Below are positions 16,503 to 25,121 of a stretch of 64,000 nt of DNA, piece after piece; position 1 is the first letter of the stretch; each line of letters starts with the position of its first letter. The stretch is taken from NCBI GenBank assembly GCA_023426435.1, contig JAFAAS010000074.1, positions 67,982 through 131,981 on the forward strand, in the 5' to 3' direction. The position numbers and the translations under genes are program-made. A model generated the notes under the pieces. It worked only from the letters and a program-made list of their open reading frames with translations. It searched no databases and had not been told where the DNA came from. Source of the stretch: Verrucomicrobiota bacterium. Its GTDB lineage: Bacteria > Verrucomicrobiota > Verrucomicrobiia > Opitutales > Opitutaceae.

Positions 16503-17176
16503 CTTCCGCGTCGCTTCGCCCGCAGGACTGGACGGTCGATCCGCTTCCGTCTCACCTCACCTCTTTCGCCCACGGCCTTGTCGCCGAGGACTCGGGAACG
16601 TGGCGGCCGCTGCGACAACATTGGCGCGGCGACACGCCGGAAACGGGATTTCAGGCGAGCAGCGCCCGGATTTTTTGGACGGCGACCGCGCTTCATTACG
16701 AGGTCGTGCTGCACGGCGCCGGCCAGCACAACACCGCGCGTCAGTTGAACGAACTCACCTGGGACCTGGGCGATGTGTGCGAGATCTTCCTCTGCGACGT
16801 CGCCACGCGATCTTATATTGAACTCCATGTGACGCCCGAAAATCACCGCCTGCAGCTTCATTTCCCGTTCGGTGCGATCGACCTCGTTCGCGCCGGGAAC
16901 GCCCGGATCGAAGACTATATGGTGCGCGATCCGAACTGGGTGGAGACGACCGTTCAACGCGCAGAAAACGCCATCGCCGTTCGCGTGATTATTCCCGCCG
17001 CGATCTTCACGCGACATCGCGCCATCGACGCCGATTCCGAGGTGCGCACCGCGGTGTGTCGTTACGATTACCGCGGTCGCCCCGGGCGGCCCCTTCTATC
17101 GTCCACGGCCCCGTTGAGCGGGCCCTCATTTCACGCGCCCGACGAGTGGGCGCGGCTGATTTTCCACAGAGCATAA
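16499..17176 (+). CDS. CBM9-like domain protein
   Basis: The protein has 225 residues and no signal peptide. The pattern (W....ARIFWTATALHYEV, then LTWDLGDVCEIFL.D......IELHVTPENH) is that of carbohydrate-binding family 9-like beta-sandwich domains. Standing alone and cytoplasmic, it may be a sugar-binding accessory protein of the operon rather than part of a secreted enzyme. It starts with ATGA overlap on the preceding PLP-enzyme gene and is the last gene of the plus-strand operon. The ORF could be extended upstream in frame but that would lie fully within the previous gene. Confidence 0.65.
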   Translation: MTSASLRPQDWTVDPLPSHLTSFAHGLVAEDSGTWRPLRQHWRGDTPETGFQASSARIFWTATALHYEVVLHGAGQHNTARQLNELTWDLGDVCEIFLCDVATRSYIELHVTPENHRLQLHFPFGAIDLVRAGNARIEDYMVRDPNWVETTVQRAENAIAVRVIIPAAIFTRHRAIDADSEVRTAVCRYDYRGRPGRPLLSSTAPLSGPSFHAPDEWARLIFHRA

Positions 17177-17207
17177 TGGCGGCGGTATTCGAGGGCGCCG
17201 GGGGTGC

Positions 17208-17246
17208 ATTTCGTTTGACGAAATGACGGTTTCTCAATGAAGAATT
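17208..17246 (+). promoter_or_regulatory. Variant of the tandem operator directly before the IclR gene
   Basis: The plus strand reads TTTCGTTTGACGAAA, a perfect TTTCGT-N3-ACGAAA palindrome containing TTGACG, followed 21 bp further along by a second, weaker half-symmetric unit (TTCTCAATGAAGAA). It matches the 17-bp GTTTCGTCAAACAAAAT unit of the other copies on the opposite strand. It lies only 5 to 43 bp before the IclR start codon, as expected for autoregulation. Confidence 0.7.
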
Positions 17247-17250
17247 CGTC

Positions 17251-18006
17251 ATGTCAATTGCGGTGCTGGATAAGGCGTTCTCTCTGCTGGAAGTGCTCGC
17301 GCGGTCAGGCCGCGCGTTGACGCTGGCGGAGCTGGCGGAGGAGAGCCGGCAGCCAAAGCCGAGCACCTTCCGTATTCTTCGCAGCCTGCGCGATCTTGGC
17401 TATGTCGACCAGCTGGAGGAACGCGGCAGCTACAAGCTTTCGGAACGGCTTCGCTCGCTGCGCGAATACGGACGGGACGAGTCGCTGCGCACGAAGGCGC
17501 AGCCGCTGATGCAGATGCTGCACGAGCGCTTCGACGAGACGGTAAATCTCGGCGTGCTCGAGGGCACCTACATCCGCTATGCCCACGTGATCGAAACGAC
17601 TCAGGCCCTTCGCTCGATCGTAAAGCCGGGCGCGCGCGACGCGTTTCACACCACCGCGCTCGGCCGTGCCATCGCCGCTTACCTGCCGGATGCGCAGCAA
17701 ACCCGCTTGGTCGAGAAAGCCTGCGGTCTCGAGCCGGCCTCACAGCGCACGAGCCTGCGGCAGCGGCTGCAGAAGGAACTGCAGACCACGCGTAAGCGCG
17801 GTTGGGCCCTGGAAGAAGAAGAAACGGTCCCCGGTGTGACGTGCGTCGCGATTCCACTGACCGAGCTCGGGGAGCCGCTGGCCGCCGTCAGCCTTTCGAT
17901 TCCCATCCATCGACTACCCGCAGCGCGCCGTGCGGAAATCCTGGAGGCACTGCTGGAATTCCGCCGCGATGCGACGAACCCCCGCAGACTCGCCGCTGCC
18001 AGCTAA
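17251..18006 (+). CDS. IclR-family transcriptional regulator
   Basis: The 251-residue protein has an N-terminal winged helix (residues 1 to about 65: AVLDKAFSLLEVLA, LTLAELAEESRQPKPSTFRILRSLRDLGYV). A C-terminal IclR effector-binding domain follows (HTTALGRAIAAYLPD, then GWALEEEETVPGVTCVAIPL). Such proteins sense small acids, often intermediates of aromatic or sugar-acid catabolism, and usually repress. A 15-bp perfect palindrome lies just upstream, and its near-copy is present before three operons in this window, making this gene the best candidate for their common regulator. Start ATG 17251 is the only one that keeps the full winged helix. Confidence 0.9.
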   Translation: MSIAVLDKAFSLLEVLARSGRALTLAELAEESRQPKPSTFRILRSLRDLGYVDQLEERGSYKLSERLRSLREYGRDESLRTKAQPLMQMLHERFDETVNLGVLEGTYIRYAHVIETTQALRSIVKPGARDAFHTTALGRAIAAYLPDAQQTRLVEKACGLEPASQRTSLRQRLQKELQTTRKRGWALEEEETVPGVTCVAIPLTELGEPLAAVSLSIPIHRLPAARRAEILEALLEFRRDATNPRRLAAAS

Positions 18007-18142
18007 CGCGGGATAGTTCCGCCGCTAGCCAGTCGCGGACCACGATGCCTGAGGCTCCCAACGCGGCGCGATGCCATCGCGGCCGATCAGACCGGCTGAC
18101 TACGCGCGATCCACAACCGGTGCAGGCAGTGCTCACGTATCG

Positions 18143-18946
18143 CTACGCTTCAATTGCGACCGGATTGCTGAGTTCTCCGATCCCTTCGATCTGGACGGTG
18201 ACTGAATCGCCTGGCTGCAACCAGGTCGGTGGCTTCGACGCCATGCCGACGCCGTGCGGCGTCCCCGTGAGGATGACCGTGCCGGGCAATAGCGTGGTGC
18301 TCGCGCTCAGGAATTCGATCAGCGTCGGCACATCGAAGATCATGTCGTTCGTATTCCAGTCCTGCACGACTTTGCCGTTCAGTCGCGTGCGGATGGCCAG
18401 CCGGTTGGGATCGGGAATCTCGTCGGCCGTCACCAGGCACGGCCCGAGCGGACAGAAAGTGTCGAAGGATTTACCCCGCACCCACTGTCCCCCGCCCTTC
18501 TTCAACTGCCAGTCGCGCGCGCTCACATCGTTCGCACACGTATAACCGAGCACGTAGTCGAGCGCCTCGGATCGCTTCACGTTCTTGCAGCGGCGACCGA
18601 TGACTACCGCGAGTTCGCATTCGTAGTCGACCTCATCGGTCGGCAACGCCGAGGGAATAGCGATTGGCTCCCCGGGATGCTGGACCGAACTGATCGGCTT
18701 CGAAAAGAGCACCGGGTATTCGGGGATTCGTGCGCCGCTCTCCTCCGCATGTCGTCGGTAGTTCAATCCCACCCCGAGAATCGCCACGGGGGCGAGCGGT
18801 GCCCGTATCCGAGACGGCACCACACGCATCCCGGTGCGAACAAGCCCAGTGTGGAGGTCACCGGCCAGCGCTTCGAAGGAGCCGTCCGCCGCCGGGGCGC
18901 AGTGATGTCCCACCTCATGTTCGTCGAGATAACTGAAGATCTTCAT
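18143..18946 (-). CDS. Fumarylacetoacetate hydrolase-family protein
   Basis: The 267-residue protein has the FAH fold pattern. GVGLNYRRHAEE precedes the metal-binding acids E109 and E111 (DYECELAVVIG) and D140 (CANDVSARDWQ), then GKSFDTFCPLGPCLV and LLPGTVILTGTPHGVG. Family members cleave or decarboxylate beta-diketo or 2,4-diketo acids, including 2-keto-3-deoxy-sugar acid derivatives. It sits 22 bp downstream of the TonB receptor stop on the same strand and should be cotranscribed with it. Its substrate is probably an end intermediate of the sugar-acid or amino-acid pathway encoded around it; this is inferred. Confidence 0.88.
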   Translation of the reverse strand: MKIFSYLDEHEVGHHCAPAADGSFEALAGDLHTGLVRTGMRVVPSRIRAPLAPVAILGVGLNYRRHAEESGARIPEYPVLFSKPISSVQHPGEPIAIPSALPTDEVDYECELAVVIGRRCKNVKRSEALDYVLGYTCANDVSARDWQLKKGGGQWVRGKSFDTFCPLGPCLVTADEIPDPNRLAIRTRLNGKVVQDWNTNDMIFDVPTLIEFLSASTTLLPGTVILTGTPHGVGMASKPPTWLQPGDSVTVQIEGIGELSNPVAIEA

Positions 18947-18968
18947 CGCTGCGTCCGGCCGTGGACGG

Positions 18969-21900
18969 TCAAAGGCTGAAGGTCGCCGTCAGGATGAACT
19001 GGCGGGGATCGACGATGCGATAGGCGTTGGGCGTTCCGTCCGGGAACGCACTCAACGGCTGAAGACGTCCGCTTTCCTGCACATTCCGAACGTTCAGCTG
19101 GAGCGTCATTTCGACCTTTCCACCGTGCAGCTTCGTGCGATAGGCCGCAAGCAGATCGACGTAGGTGTGGCTGCCGTCCCAAATCGGACGATTCGGATCT
19201 AGCTCCGTGATGATGGCCGGAAGTTGCTGCACGCCGTAGTAGCCGATCGAGCCACGATCTTCCCAACGAACGGCGCCGCCGACGTTGAACTTCCGCAGGA
19301 CGGGATGGTCCGTTACGCCGCGCAGATAGAAATTCGTGCTCAAGTTCGCGCGATATTTGCGGACCTGCGGCAGCGACTTACCCACCGTTTGCTGAGCGAT
19401 CCCGAGCGCGGTGGTGACTTGACGGGGCAGGTATTGTTCCGGCGTTTGGGCGCCGTCGTAGCTGGTGGTGAACCACTGGCTTCCAGTCTCCTTGTCCACC
19501 ATGCTCGTCCAGATCGGCATGCGCTCATCGAGGTAGTCGAGCAGATCCTGGGCGACCGCTGCCTGGATCGTTTCATTTTCGGTGACGTTGGCTTTCACCG
19601 TCCAGTAGTCCGTCGGATTATAGTGGATTTCGAGTTCGCGGCCTTTGCTCTCCGCATTTTCAACGGCAGCAATCGGGAGCCCGCCGAAGTTCACGCTCGT
19701 CTGGAGCCGCGCAAGCACGGCCGGGTCCATCTGCAGTTCTTCCGCCACCGCGGCGTCCAGCGCATCTCCCGTCAATCCGCGCGTCGCTTGCAGCCACTGG
19801 CGGGCTCGCGCATCGAGCGAGAACAGCCGGGCCGGCTGGCCGTCGAAGACGTCCATCTTCACCGCTCGCGTCGCAAGCGTCGAAGAGTTGCCGCTGCGAT
19901 CGTTCTCCGTGAGCACGTTGAACTGGTTCGCGCGAATGTTCAGCTTTCCGTCGAAGAGCGCCAGGGAGAACCCGTAGTCCTCACCCTTGCCCTGCGGATT
20001 GGGCAGGAACTCTCCATGCAGGTTGATCGCCGAATCGGCAGGGATGAAGCTGTCGGACTTGTTGGCATGCAGACTCAGCCAGTTCGTCACCTTTAGCACG
20101 GCGCCCATAGTCTTCGTGTCACCCTTGTTCTTCTTATAGTCGCCCGCTGCCCATTGACGGTCCCACTCGAAATCGTGAGTTTTTCCGTCCGGCAACAGTC
20201 GTGCCGTGACGCCCGCCTTCGTGTAAACCTCGTCACGCCGGAGCCCGAACGTCGTCACGAGCCGGCTGTTCAAGAAATGGCTCTGCAACACCGCGCCCTG
20301 GGTGCGCTGGATCTTGAGGGAGTTCTGCGCTCCGCCGGTGCCATTCACGGACGCGGCGAGGCCCAGTTGCGTGGGCTCGTTGATGGACTCGCCGGCGGCA
20401 AAATTCCCCCAAGTGTAGTTATAGACGCCATCGAGTCGCCCGGAATACGGAGCGTAGTCGATGTCGCGCCCCTCGTTGTCGCCCACCAAGTAGAAGCGGA
20501 AGCTGCGACTGCCGGTCGGTGACTGCCCGTTTTGCGGTAGGGTATCACCAGGCAGTCGGACTGCATTAGCTCGCGGGGTGCCGGCCGGGAGCCATGAGTG
20601 GTCGTCCAGCATCGCCAGCTGGTAATAATACGAGCGGAGCTGGTTTTTCTTGTATTCGCCGTATCCGCTCAGCTGATGCATGCCAAGCCACCGCAACCAG
20701 CTTTTCTCGCGGGTGAAATCGAACTTGTAGGCCAGCTGCGCCCGATAGGTGTCGTTGAGCAACGGACGGTCGATGACATTGGTCTCGGAGATGCCAAAGT
20801 AAGGACGCAGAAAATACGGGTTCTCGCTGCCGTCGAGGCGGCGCATGTTCGGATCCACGTAAAGATAGGTCGAACCCGCGCTGCCCGTGGGGAAGTCCTG
20901 AAAATATCGGGGTGAATCCTCGCGGAACCAGCCCACCTGACCGGCGAGCAGCTGACGCGGCGTGTCTAGGAACACCTGATCGAGGGTCACAAACCATGTC
21001 TTCACCACCTCATCGAAGTAGTTCATCGAGGCGGCGTTAATCGAGGTATAGTCGTAAATGTCCTTGTTGCTGACCGCGGCATCGGATCGCCAGAGCGGCT
21101 GGGTGCGGCGCAAGGTTTGCGGCGAAAGCAGCGCATAGTTGCGGTTCGCCTGGTTATTCGTGGCCGGCGTTTGGAGCAGAGCGTCGTCGGACGTGGTGCC
21201 GCGGGGGGCCGTCCAGTAGGCGACGCCGGTCGGCTCGATATACATCAAAGACGTGCCGCGCCCGGTGGTCTGGTAACCACTGTTGAAGATAGCGGCGCCA
21301 TTGATCGTCGGTATTCCTCCACCCAACGCGGTCGTCGGTTCGCCCGTGCGGGTCACAGGGGAGCCGTTGATGTAAGTTGTGCTGGTCAGAGGATCCCAGA
21401 CGGCCGATCCGTTTTCGATCCATGGCGTCACGGCATCGCGCGGCGTGATGCTGTTCGGACGAACGCCTTCTTGGGCGAAATACTGGAACGAGCCACTGAT
21501 CGTGGTGCGCTTGAACGGTCGATACTTCACCATGAAGTTGTAACGTTCCGTCTCCACGCCGGCCGGCTGACGGGTGAATTCAGTATCTTGATACACTTGG
21601 CTGAAGCGCATCGCGAGCTTGTCCTTCAGCAGCACCCGGTTCACATCGATCGATTCGCGCGTGCTCATGTCGCGCCCGGGCTCCCCAAACGAATCCGCGC
21701 GCAGCTGGACCTGCGCGCGATTTCGCGTGAGGTTCGCTGACGCGGGCACGCTGTTGGCCGTGCCCGAAGCATTGCCGAGGCCGAAAAGATTGGAATTCGG
21801 CCCGCGACTGATCTCCACCGCATCCATGCTGATCGGATCGATTGGCACCCGGCGGCTGGTTTCGAAGCCGCCGTAGGCGATGTTGGCACTCGTCAGGCCG

Positions 21901-22412
21901 CGAACTCGATTGGCCGTGTTGGGATTGTTCTGCAGATTGTCCTGCGGCTGCGAACTCTGGTTAAACGCAAAATCGGTGTAGTTGCCCGCCCCCTCGGTGC
22001 TGGCTTCGTAGGCGAAGATGTCGTTAATATCCAGCATCGCGAAATCGATCATCTGCTCCTTCGTGACGACGGAGATCGACGAGCCCAGGTCTTCGAGCCG
22101 CGAGTTCACGCGGGTGCCCGACATCGTATTGGACGCCAGATAGCCGCGGCTGCTGTCCACGACCTCGAACGGGCTCAAGACGATCGGTTCGTCCTGCTCG
22201 ACCGCCGAACGTATGTCGTCGCTCGCCGTTGCCCGCGCCTCCTGTTCTCGCAATCGGGCGAGCTCGTTCTCGGACAACGGACGGGATTGGTTCGCTGGTG
22301 CTCCGTCATTCGAGGAAGCGGACTGCGCAAGAGCGGGCACGACCAATGCGGCAAAGGACAGCCATAGTGACAATGGCCGGACTACTAGGGCTCGACGGCG
22401 ATCAGTTTTCAT
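18969..22412 (-). CDS. TonB-dependent outer-membrane receptor
   Basis: The 1147-residue protein starts with a signal peptide (RRR..., hydrophobic stretch, VPALAQS). The plug domain opens DEPIVLSPFEVVDSSRGY and includes GTRVNSRLEDLGSSISVVT and RGPNSNLFGLGNASG. A long beta-barrel follows, ending RQFILTATFSL with a terminal strand typical of outer-membrane proteins. This plug sequence style is characteristic of Opitutaceae, which lack SusD partners. It would import an oligosaccharide or other large solute using TonB energy. The start ATG 22412 follows the tandem operator copy 2 by about 100 bp. There is no clear Shine-Dalgarno sequence. Upstream in-frame extension to 22778 has no signal-peptide character. 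Confidence 0.92.
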   Translation of the reverse strand: MKTDRRRALVVRPLSLWLSFAALVVPALAQSASSNDGAPANQSRPLSENELARLREQEARATASDDIRSAVEQDEPIVLSPFEVVDSSRGYLASNTMSGTRVNSRLEDLGSSISVVTKEQMIDFAMLDINDIFAYEASTEGAGNYTDFAFNQSSQPQDNLQNNPNTANRVRGLTSANIAYGGFETSRRVPIDPISMDAVEISRGPNSNLFGLGNASGTANSVPASANLTRNRAQVQLRADSFGEPGRDMSTRESIDVNRVLLKDKLAMRFSQVYQDTEFTRQPAGVETERYNFMVKYRPFKRTTISGSFQYFAQEGVRPNSITPRDAVTPWIENGSAVWDPLTSTTYINGSPVTRTGEPTTALGGGIPTINGAAIFNSGYQTTGRGTSLMYIEPTGVAYWTAPRGTTSDDALLQTPATNNQANRNYALLSPQTLRRTQPLWRSDAAVSNKDIYDYTSINAASMNYFDEVVKTWFVTLDQVFLDTPRQLLAGQVGWFREDSPRYFQDFPTGSAGSTYLYVDPNMRRLDGSENPYFLRPYFGISETNVIDRPLLNDTYRAQLAYKFDFTREKSWLRWLGMHQLSGYGEYKKNQLRSYYYQLAMLDDHSWLPAGTPRANAVRLPGDTLPQNGQSPTGSRSFRFYLVGDNEGRDIDYAPYSGRLDGVYNYTWGNFAAGESINEPTQLGLAASVNGTGGAQNSLKIQRTQGAVLQSHFLNSRLVTTFGLRRDEVYTKAGVTARLLPDGKTHDFEWDRQWAAGDYKKNKGDTKTMGAVLKVTNWLSLHANKSDSFIPADSAINLHGEFLPNPQGKGEDYGFSLALFDGKLNIRANQFNVLTENDRSGNSSTLATRAVKMDVFDGQPARLFSLDARARQWLQATRGLTGDALDAAVAEELQMDPAVLARLQTSVNFGGLPIAAVENAESKGRELEIHYNPTDYWTVKANVTENETIQAAVAQDLLDYLDERMPIWTSMVDKETGSQWFTTSYDGAQTPEQYLPRQVTTALGIAQQTVGKSLPQVRKYRANLSTNFYLRGVTDHPVLRKFNVGGAVRWEDRGSIGYYGVQQLPAIITELDPNRPIWDGSHTYVDLLAAYRTKLHGGKVEMTLQLNVRNVQESGRLQPLSAFPDGTPNAYRIVDPRQFILTATFSL

Positions 22413-23020
22413 TCGGTGGAGGTGAGGTGTGTTCGGTGGCTGGTTACCGCGCGCGGCATCTGCTGCCGGGCGGCGGAATGGTCTAGAAAGCAAGCGGAGG
22501 ATCCGCCTTCGTTGCGTTTCACAATACGAACTGACTGTTTCGTCAATCAAAATAGTCACGGTCATTTCGCCTGTGTGTCCCAGCTGCAAGTTCGCAACGC
22601 CAATCAGGCCGCCGCCGGGTCGCGGTATGGCCCCGCCCGCAAGCCGCGACTGGCCTGCGACTCCGTTCGTTTTCTCCTCTGAGATTGCCGCGAGCGAGGG
22701 TTCTCGAACGTCGGCGAGCGTCAGTCCCGGTAGTCCGCAAAACACCCCCGCCCGCCACGCCGGAAATTGACACAGCATTCTTCGTCGAATGCGGGGAAAT
22801 GCTTACTGCCTCCGGGTTGCGCCCTCGCCCAAGTCCAACCTTGTCTCCCCCGCTCCCAGCAAAGTGCGTCACGACTCGCAATTCGCTGGGGAAATTGCGT
22901 TGCGGGACCTCGCTTCCGCGAAATGCTGCACCCCCGAATCCAGGCCGAGGGCTCAACCGGACCGAATGGCGCCGGACCTCCCGCCCCGGTCGCTGTATCC
23001 GCCTTTTTAGTACAATTTCC
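22413..23020. other. 608-bp divergent intergenic region between receptor and symporter genes
   Basis: No convincing gene is seen. It carries tandem operator copy 2 (22516-22553) on the receptor side. A TACAAT at 23011-23016 just before the symporter start could be a -10 for a very short leader, but no matching -35 is evident. Confidence 0.5.
22516..22553 (-). promoter_or_regulatory. Tandem operator, copy 2 (probable IclR-family site)
   Basis: The plus strand reads GTTTCACAATACGAACT, four variable bases, then GTTTCGTCAATCAAAAT. Outside the variable spacer it differs from copies 1 and 3 at two positions only. On the minus strand TTGACG points toward the TonB receptor gene 104 bp away. Confidence 0.75.
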
Positions 23021-25051
23021 ATGTCCAGCCTGCATCCTCTCGATTACGGGATCATCGCCGCCTATTTCGTCATTCTGCTCGTGGTTGGAAAGATCGCTGC
23101 GCACGGCGCGAAGAGCGGGGACGGCTTCTTCCTCGCGGGACGCAAGCTGGGGAAGGTATATCAATTCTTTCTCAACTTCGGAAACTCCGTTGCCGCGAAC
23201 GACGCGGTGAGCACCGCGAGCCTCGTTTATCAGCAGGGCATCTCCGGGGTGTGGGCGGGATTCCAGATGATCTTCATCAACCCCTACTACTGGTTTCTTT
23301 ATCCGTGGTATCGGCGGGTCCGCCTGACCACCACGGGTGACATCTTCCACGATCGCCTCGGCAGCCGTCGGCTCGCGCTGTTCTACGCGACGTTTCAGAT
23401 CGTGATGGCGGTCGCCGTGACGATGGGCTTCGGCAATCTCGTCGCCTACAAGATTTCGGCTGCCATCGTCACCAAGCCCGAAGCCGCCTGGACGGCAACC
23501 GAGCGCGCATCGGTGCAGGACTACCGCGAACTCAAGCAGCTCGAAGCCGAGAAGCGCTCCGGCTCCTTGCCCGATACCAGCGACGCCCGCCTGACACAGC
23601 TCCACGAACGCGAGGCGCGGGGCGAACTGACCACCTACGTCACTGCGCTCAACCCGTGGGTCTTCTACATCGTCTACACACTGGTCGTCGGCATCTACAT
23701 CGTGATGGGCGGCCTCGCCGCCGCGGCGTTGAACGAAGCCTTTCAGGGCATTCTTATCATCGTATTCTCCGTGATCCTGATTCCCGCCGGCCTGGCCGCC
23801 GTGGGAGGCTGGGAAGGACTGCGCGCGACGGTGCCCGCGAGGATGTTCGACCTTTTCGGCACCGCCGGGCTATCGGACTTCACCGGATGGTCGATCGCGG
23901 CGGTGTTTCTCGCCACCCTGATGCAGGCGCACGCCATGCCGGGCAACATGGCAGTCGGCGGATCCGCGAAAAACGAATTCGCCGCTCGGTTCGGCGGCGT
24001 CGCCGGCACCTTCGGCAAACGGCTGGTAACAATCACGTGGGGAGTATGCGGACTGATCGGGGTCGCCATATATTCGGGCACAAATGCCCTCGTCGATCCC
24101 GATGCCGTCTGGGGAGCAATGTCGCTCAAGCTCCTCGGGCCGGGCCTGCTCGGCTTGATGTTGGCCGGCGTTCTCGCTGCGCAAATGTCGACGATCTCCT
24201 CGCAGGCGATGAGCGTCTCCGCGCTTTTCGCTCATAATGTTTACCGAAACTTCCGCCCCGCCGCCACCGAGCTTGATCTCGTTAGCGTGGGCCGCTGGAC
24301 GCTCGTAGTGGTGCTGACGGTCGGAGTTCTCATCTCCTCGCAGATGACCAGCGTCTACACGGTGCTGCAGTTCGCGATGACGATCAATGTGCCGTTTGGC
24401 GCATCGATCCTGCTCATGTTCGTTTGGCGGCGACTGACCGCCCCAGCGGTCTGGTGGGCGGTTGGCGCCTCCGCCCTGTGCAACATCCTCTTCCCTCTGG
24501 TCGCTCAACACGTTCCCGCTCTCACATCTCATCCCACCTTGACCGCTCGCACCGTGGACGCTGCAGGCCGGCCGGTCTCGGTTTTCTTCGAACGCGTCGT
24601 GCGCGCCGACCCGACACAAACCGACGGTGCGCTGCAAGGTAGCGGACGCTTGCACACGGAGTTGGTCCTCCTGCAGGGCTTGGGCGTCGACGTGCCAGGA
24701 CTTTCATCCGGCGGTCGACTCGCGGGGCGTTTCTTCGTCGATGCTCTCCTCCCCTTGGCGATCCTCTTCGGCGTCAGTCTCCTCACCCGCACGCCCCCGC
24801 GCGAACAGGTGGATCAATTCTATGGAAAGATGCGCACGCCAGTCGGTGAGACGCCCGAGCTGGACCAGATCGCCCTCGAGGAGACCCGCCGCAATCCGCG
24901 GCGCTTCGATCACCAGAAGCTCTTCCCGTCCTCCTCTTTCGAGGTCACCCGCTGGGACCGAGTCGACGCGATCGGGTTCACCCTCACCTGCGGCGTGACG
25001 CTCGCGATCCTCGGCTTGTTCATCGGATTCCTCCGACTGATCGGTCGATAG
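23021..25051 (+). CDS. Sodium:solute symporter (SSS family)
   Basis: The 676-residue protein has the SSS transmembrane pattern: DYGIIAAYFVILLVVG, the GK..HGAKSGDGFFLAGRKLG loop, VYQQGISGVWAGFQ, and later AQMSTISSQAMSVSALFAHNVY. Two hydrophilic insertions are notable. One, of about 60 residues (EAAWTATERASVQDYRELKQ...), interrupts the early membrane segments. The other, of about 80 residues after HVPALTSHP, precedes the last helices. Members import sugars, sugar acids or amino acids with sodium across the inner membrane. It is divergent from the TonB receptor, and the two probably act in series. Start ATG 23021 immediately precedes the first helix. Confidence 0.9.
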   Translation: MSSLHPLDYGIIAAYFVILLVVGKIAAHGAKSGDGFFLAGRKLGKVYQFFLNFGNSVAANDAVSTASLVYQQGISGVWAGFQMIFINPYYWFLYPWYRRVRLTTTGDIFHDRLGSRRLALFYATFQIVMAVAVTMGFGNLVAYKISAAIVTKPEAAWTATERASVQDYRELKQLEAEKRSGSLPDTSDARLTQLHEREARGELTTYVTALNPWVFYIVYTLVVGIYIVMGGLAAAALNEAFQGILIIVFSVILIPAGLAAVGGWEGLRATVPARMFDLFGTAGLSDFTGWSIAAVFLATLMQAHAMPGNMAVGGSAKNEFAARFGGVAGTFGKRLVTITWGVCGLIGVAIYSGTNALVDPDAVWGAMSLKLLGPGLLGLMLAGVLAAQMSTISSQAMSVSALFAHNVYRNFRPAATELDLVSVGRWTLVVVLTVGVLISSQMTSVYTVLQFAMTINVPFGASILLMFVWRRLTAPAVWWAVGASALCNILFPLVAQHVPALTSHPTLTARTVDAAGRPVSVFFERVVRADPTQTDGALQGSGRLHTELVLLQGLGVDVPGLSSGGRLAGRFFVDALLPLAILFGVSLLTRTPPREQVDQFYGKMRTPVGETPELDQIALEETRRNPRRFDHQKLFPSSSFEVTRWDRVDAIGFTLTCGVTLAILGLFIGFLRLIGR

Positions 25052-25121
25052 AGCGCAGGTTCCGCCGGCGTCTGCGCCGACCGAATGCGCTCCGCTTCCC
25101 ATCACCATTGTTCGGATACAC

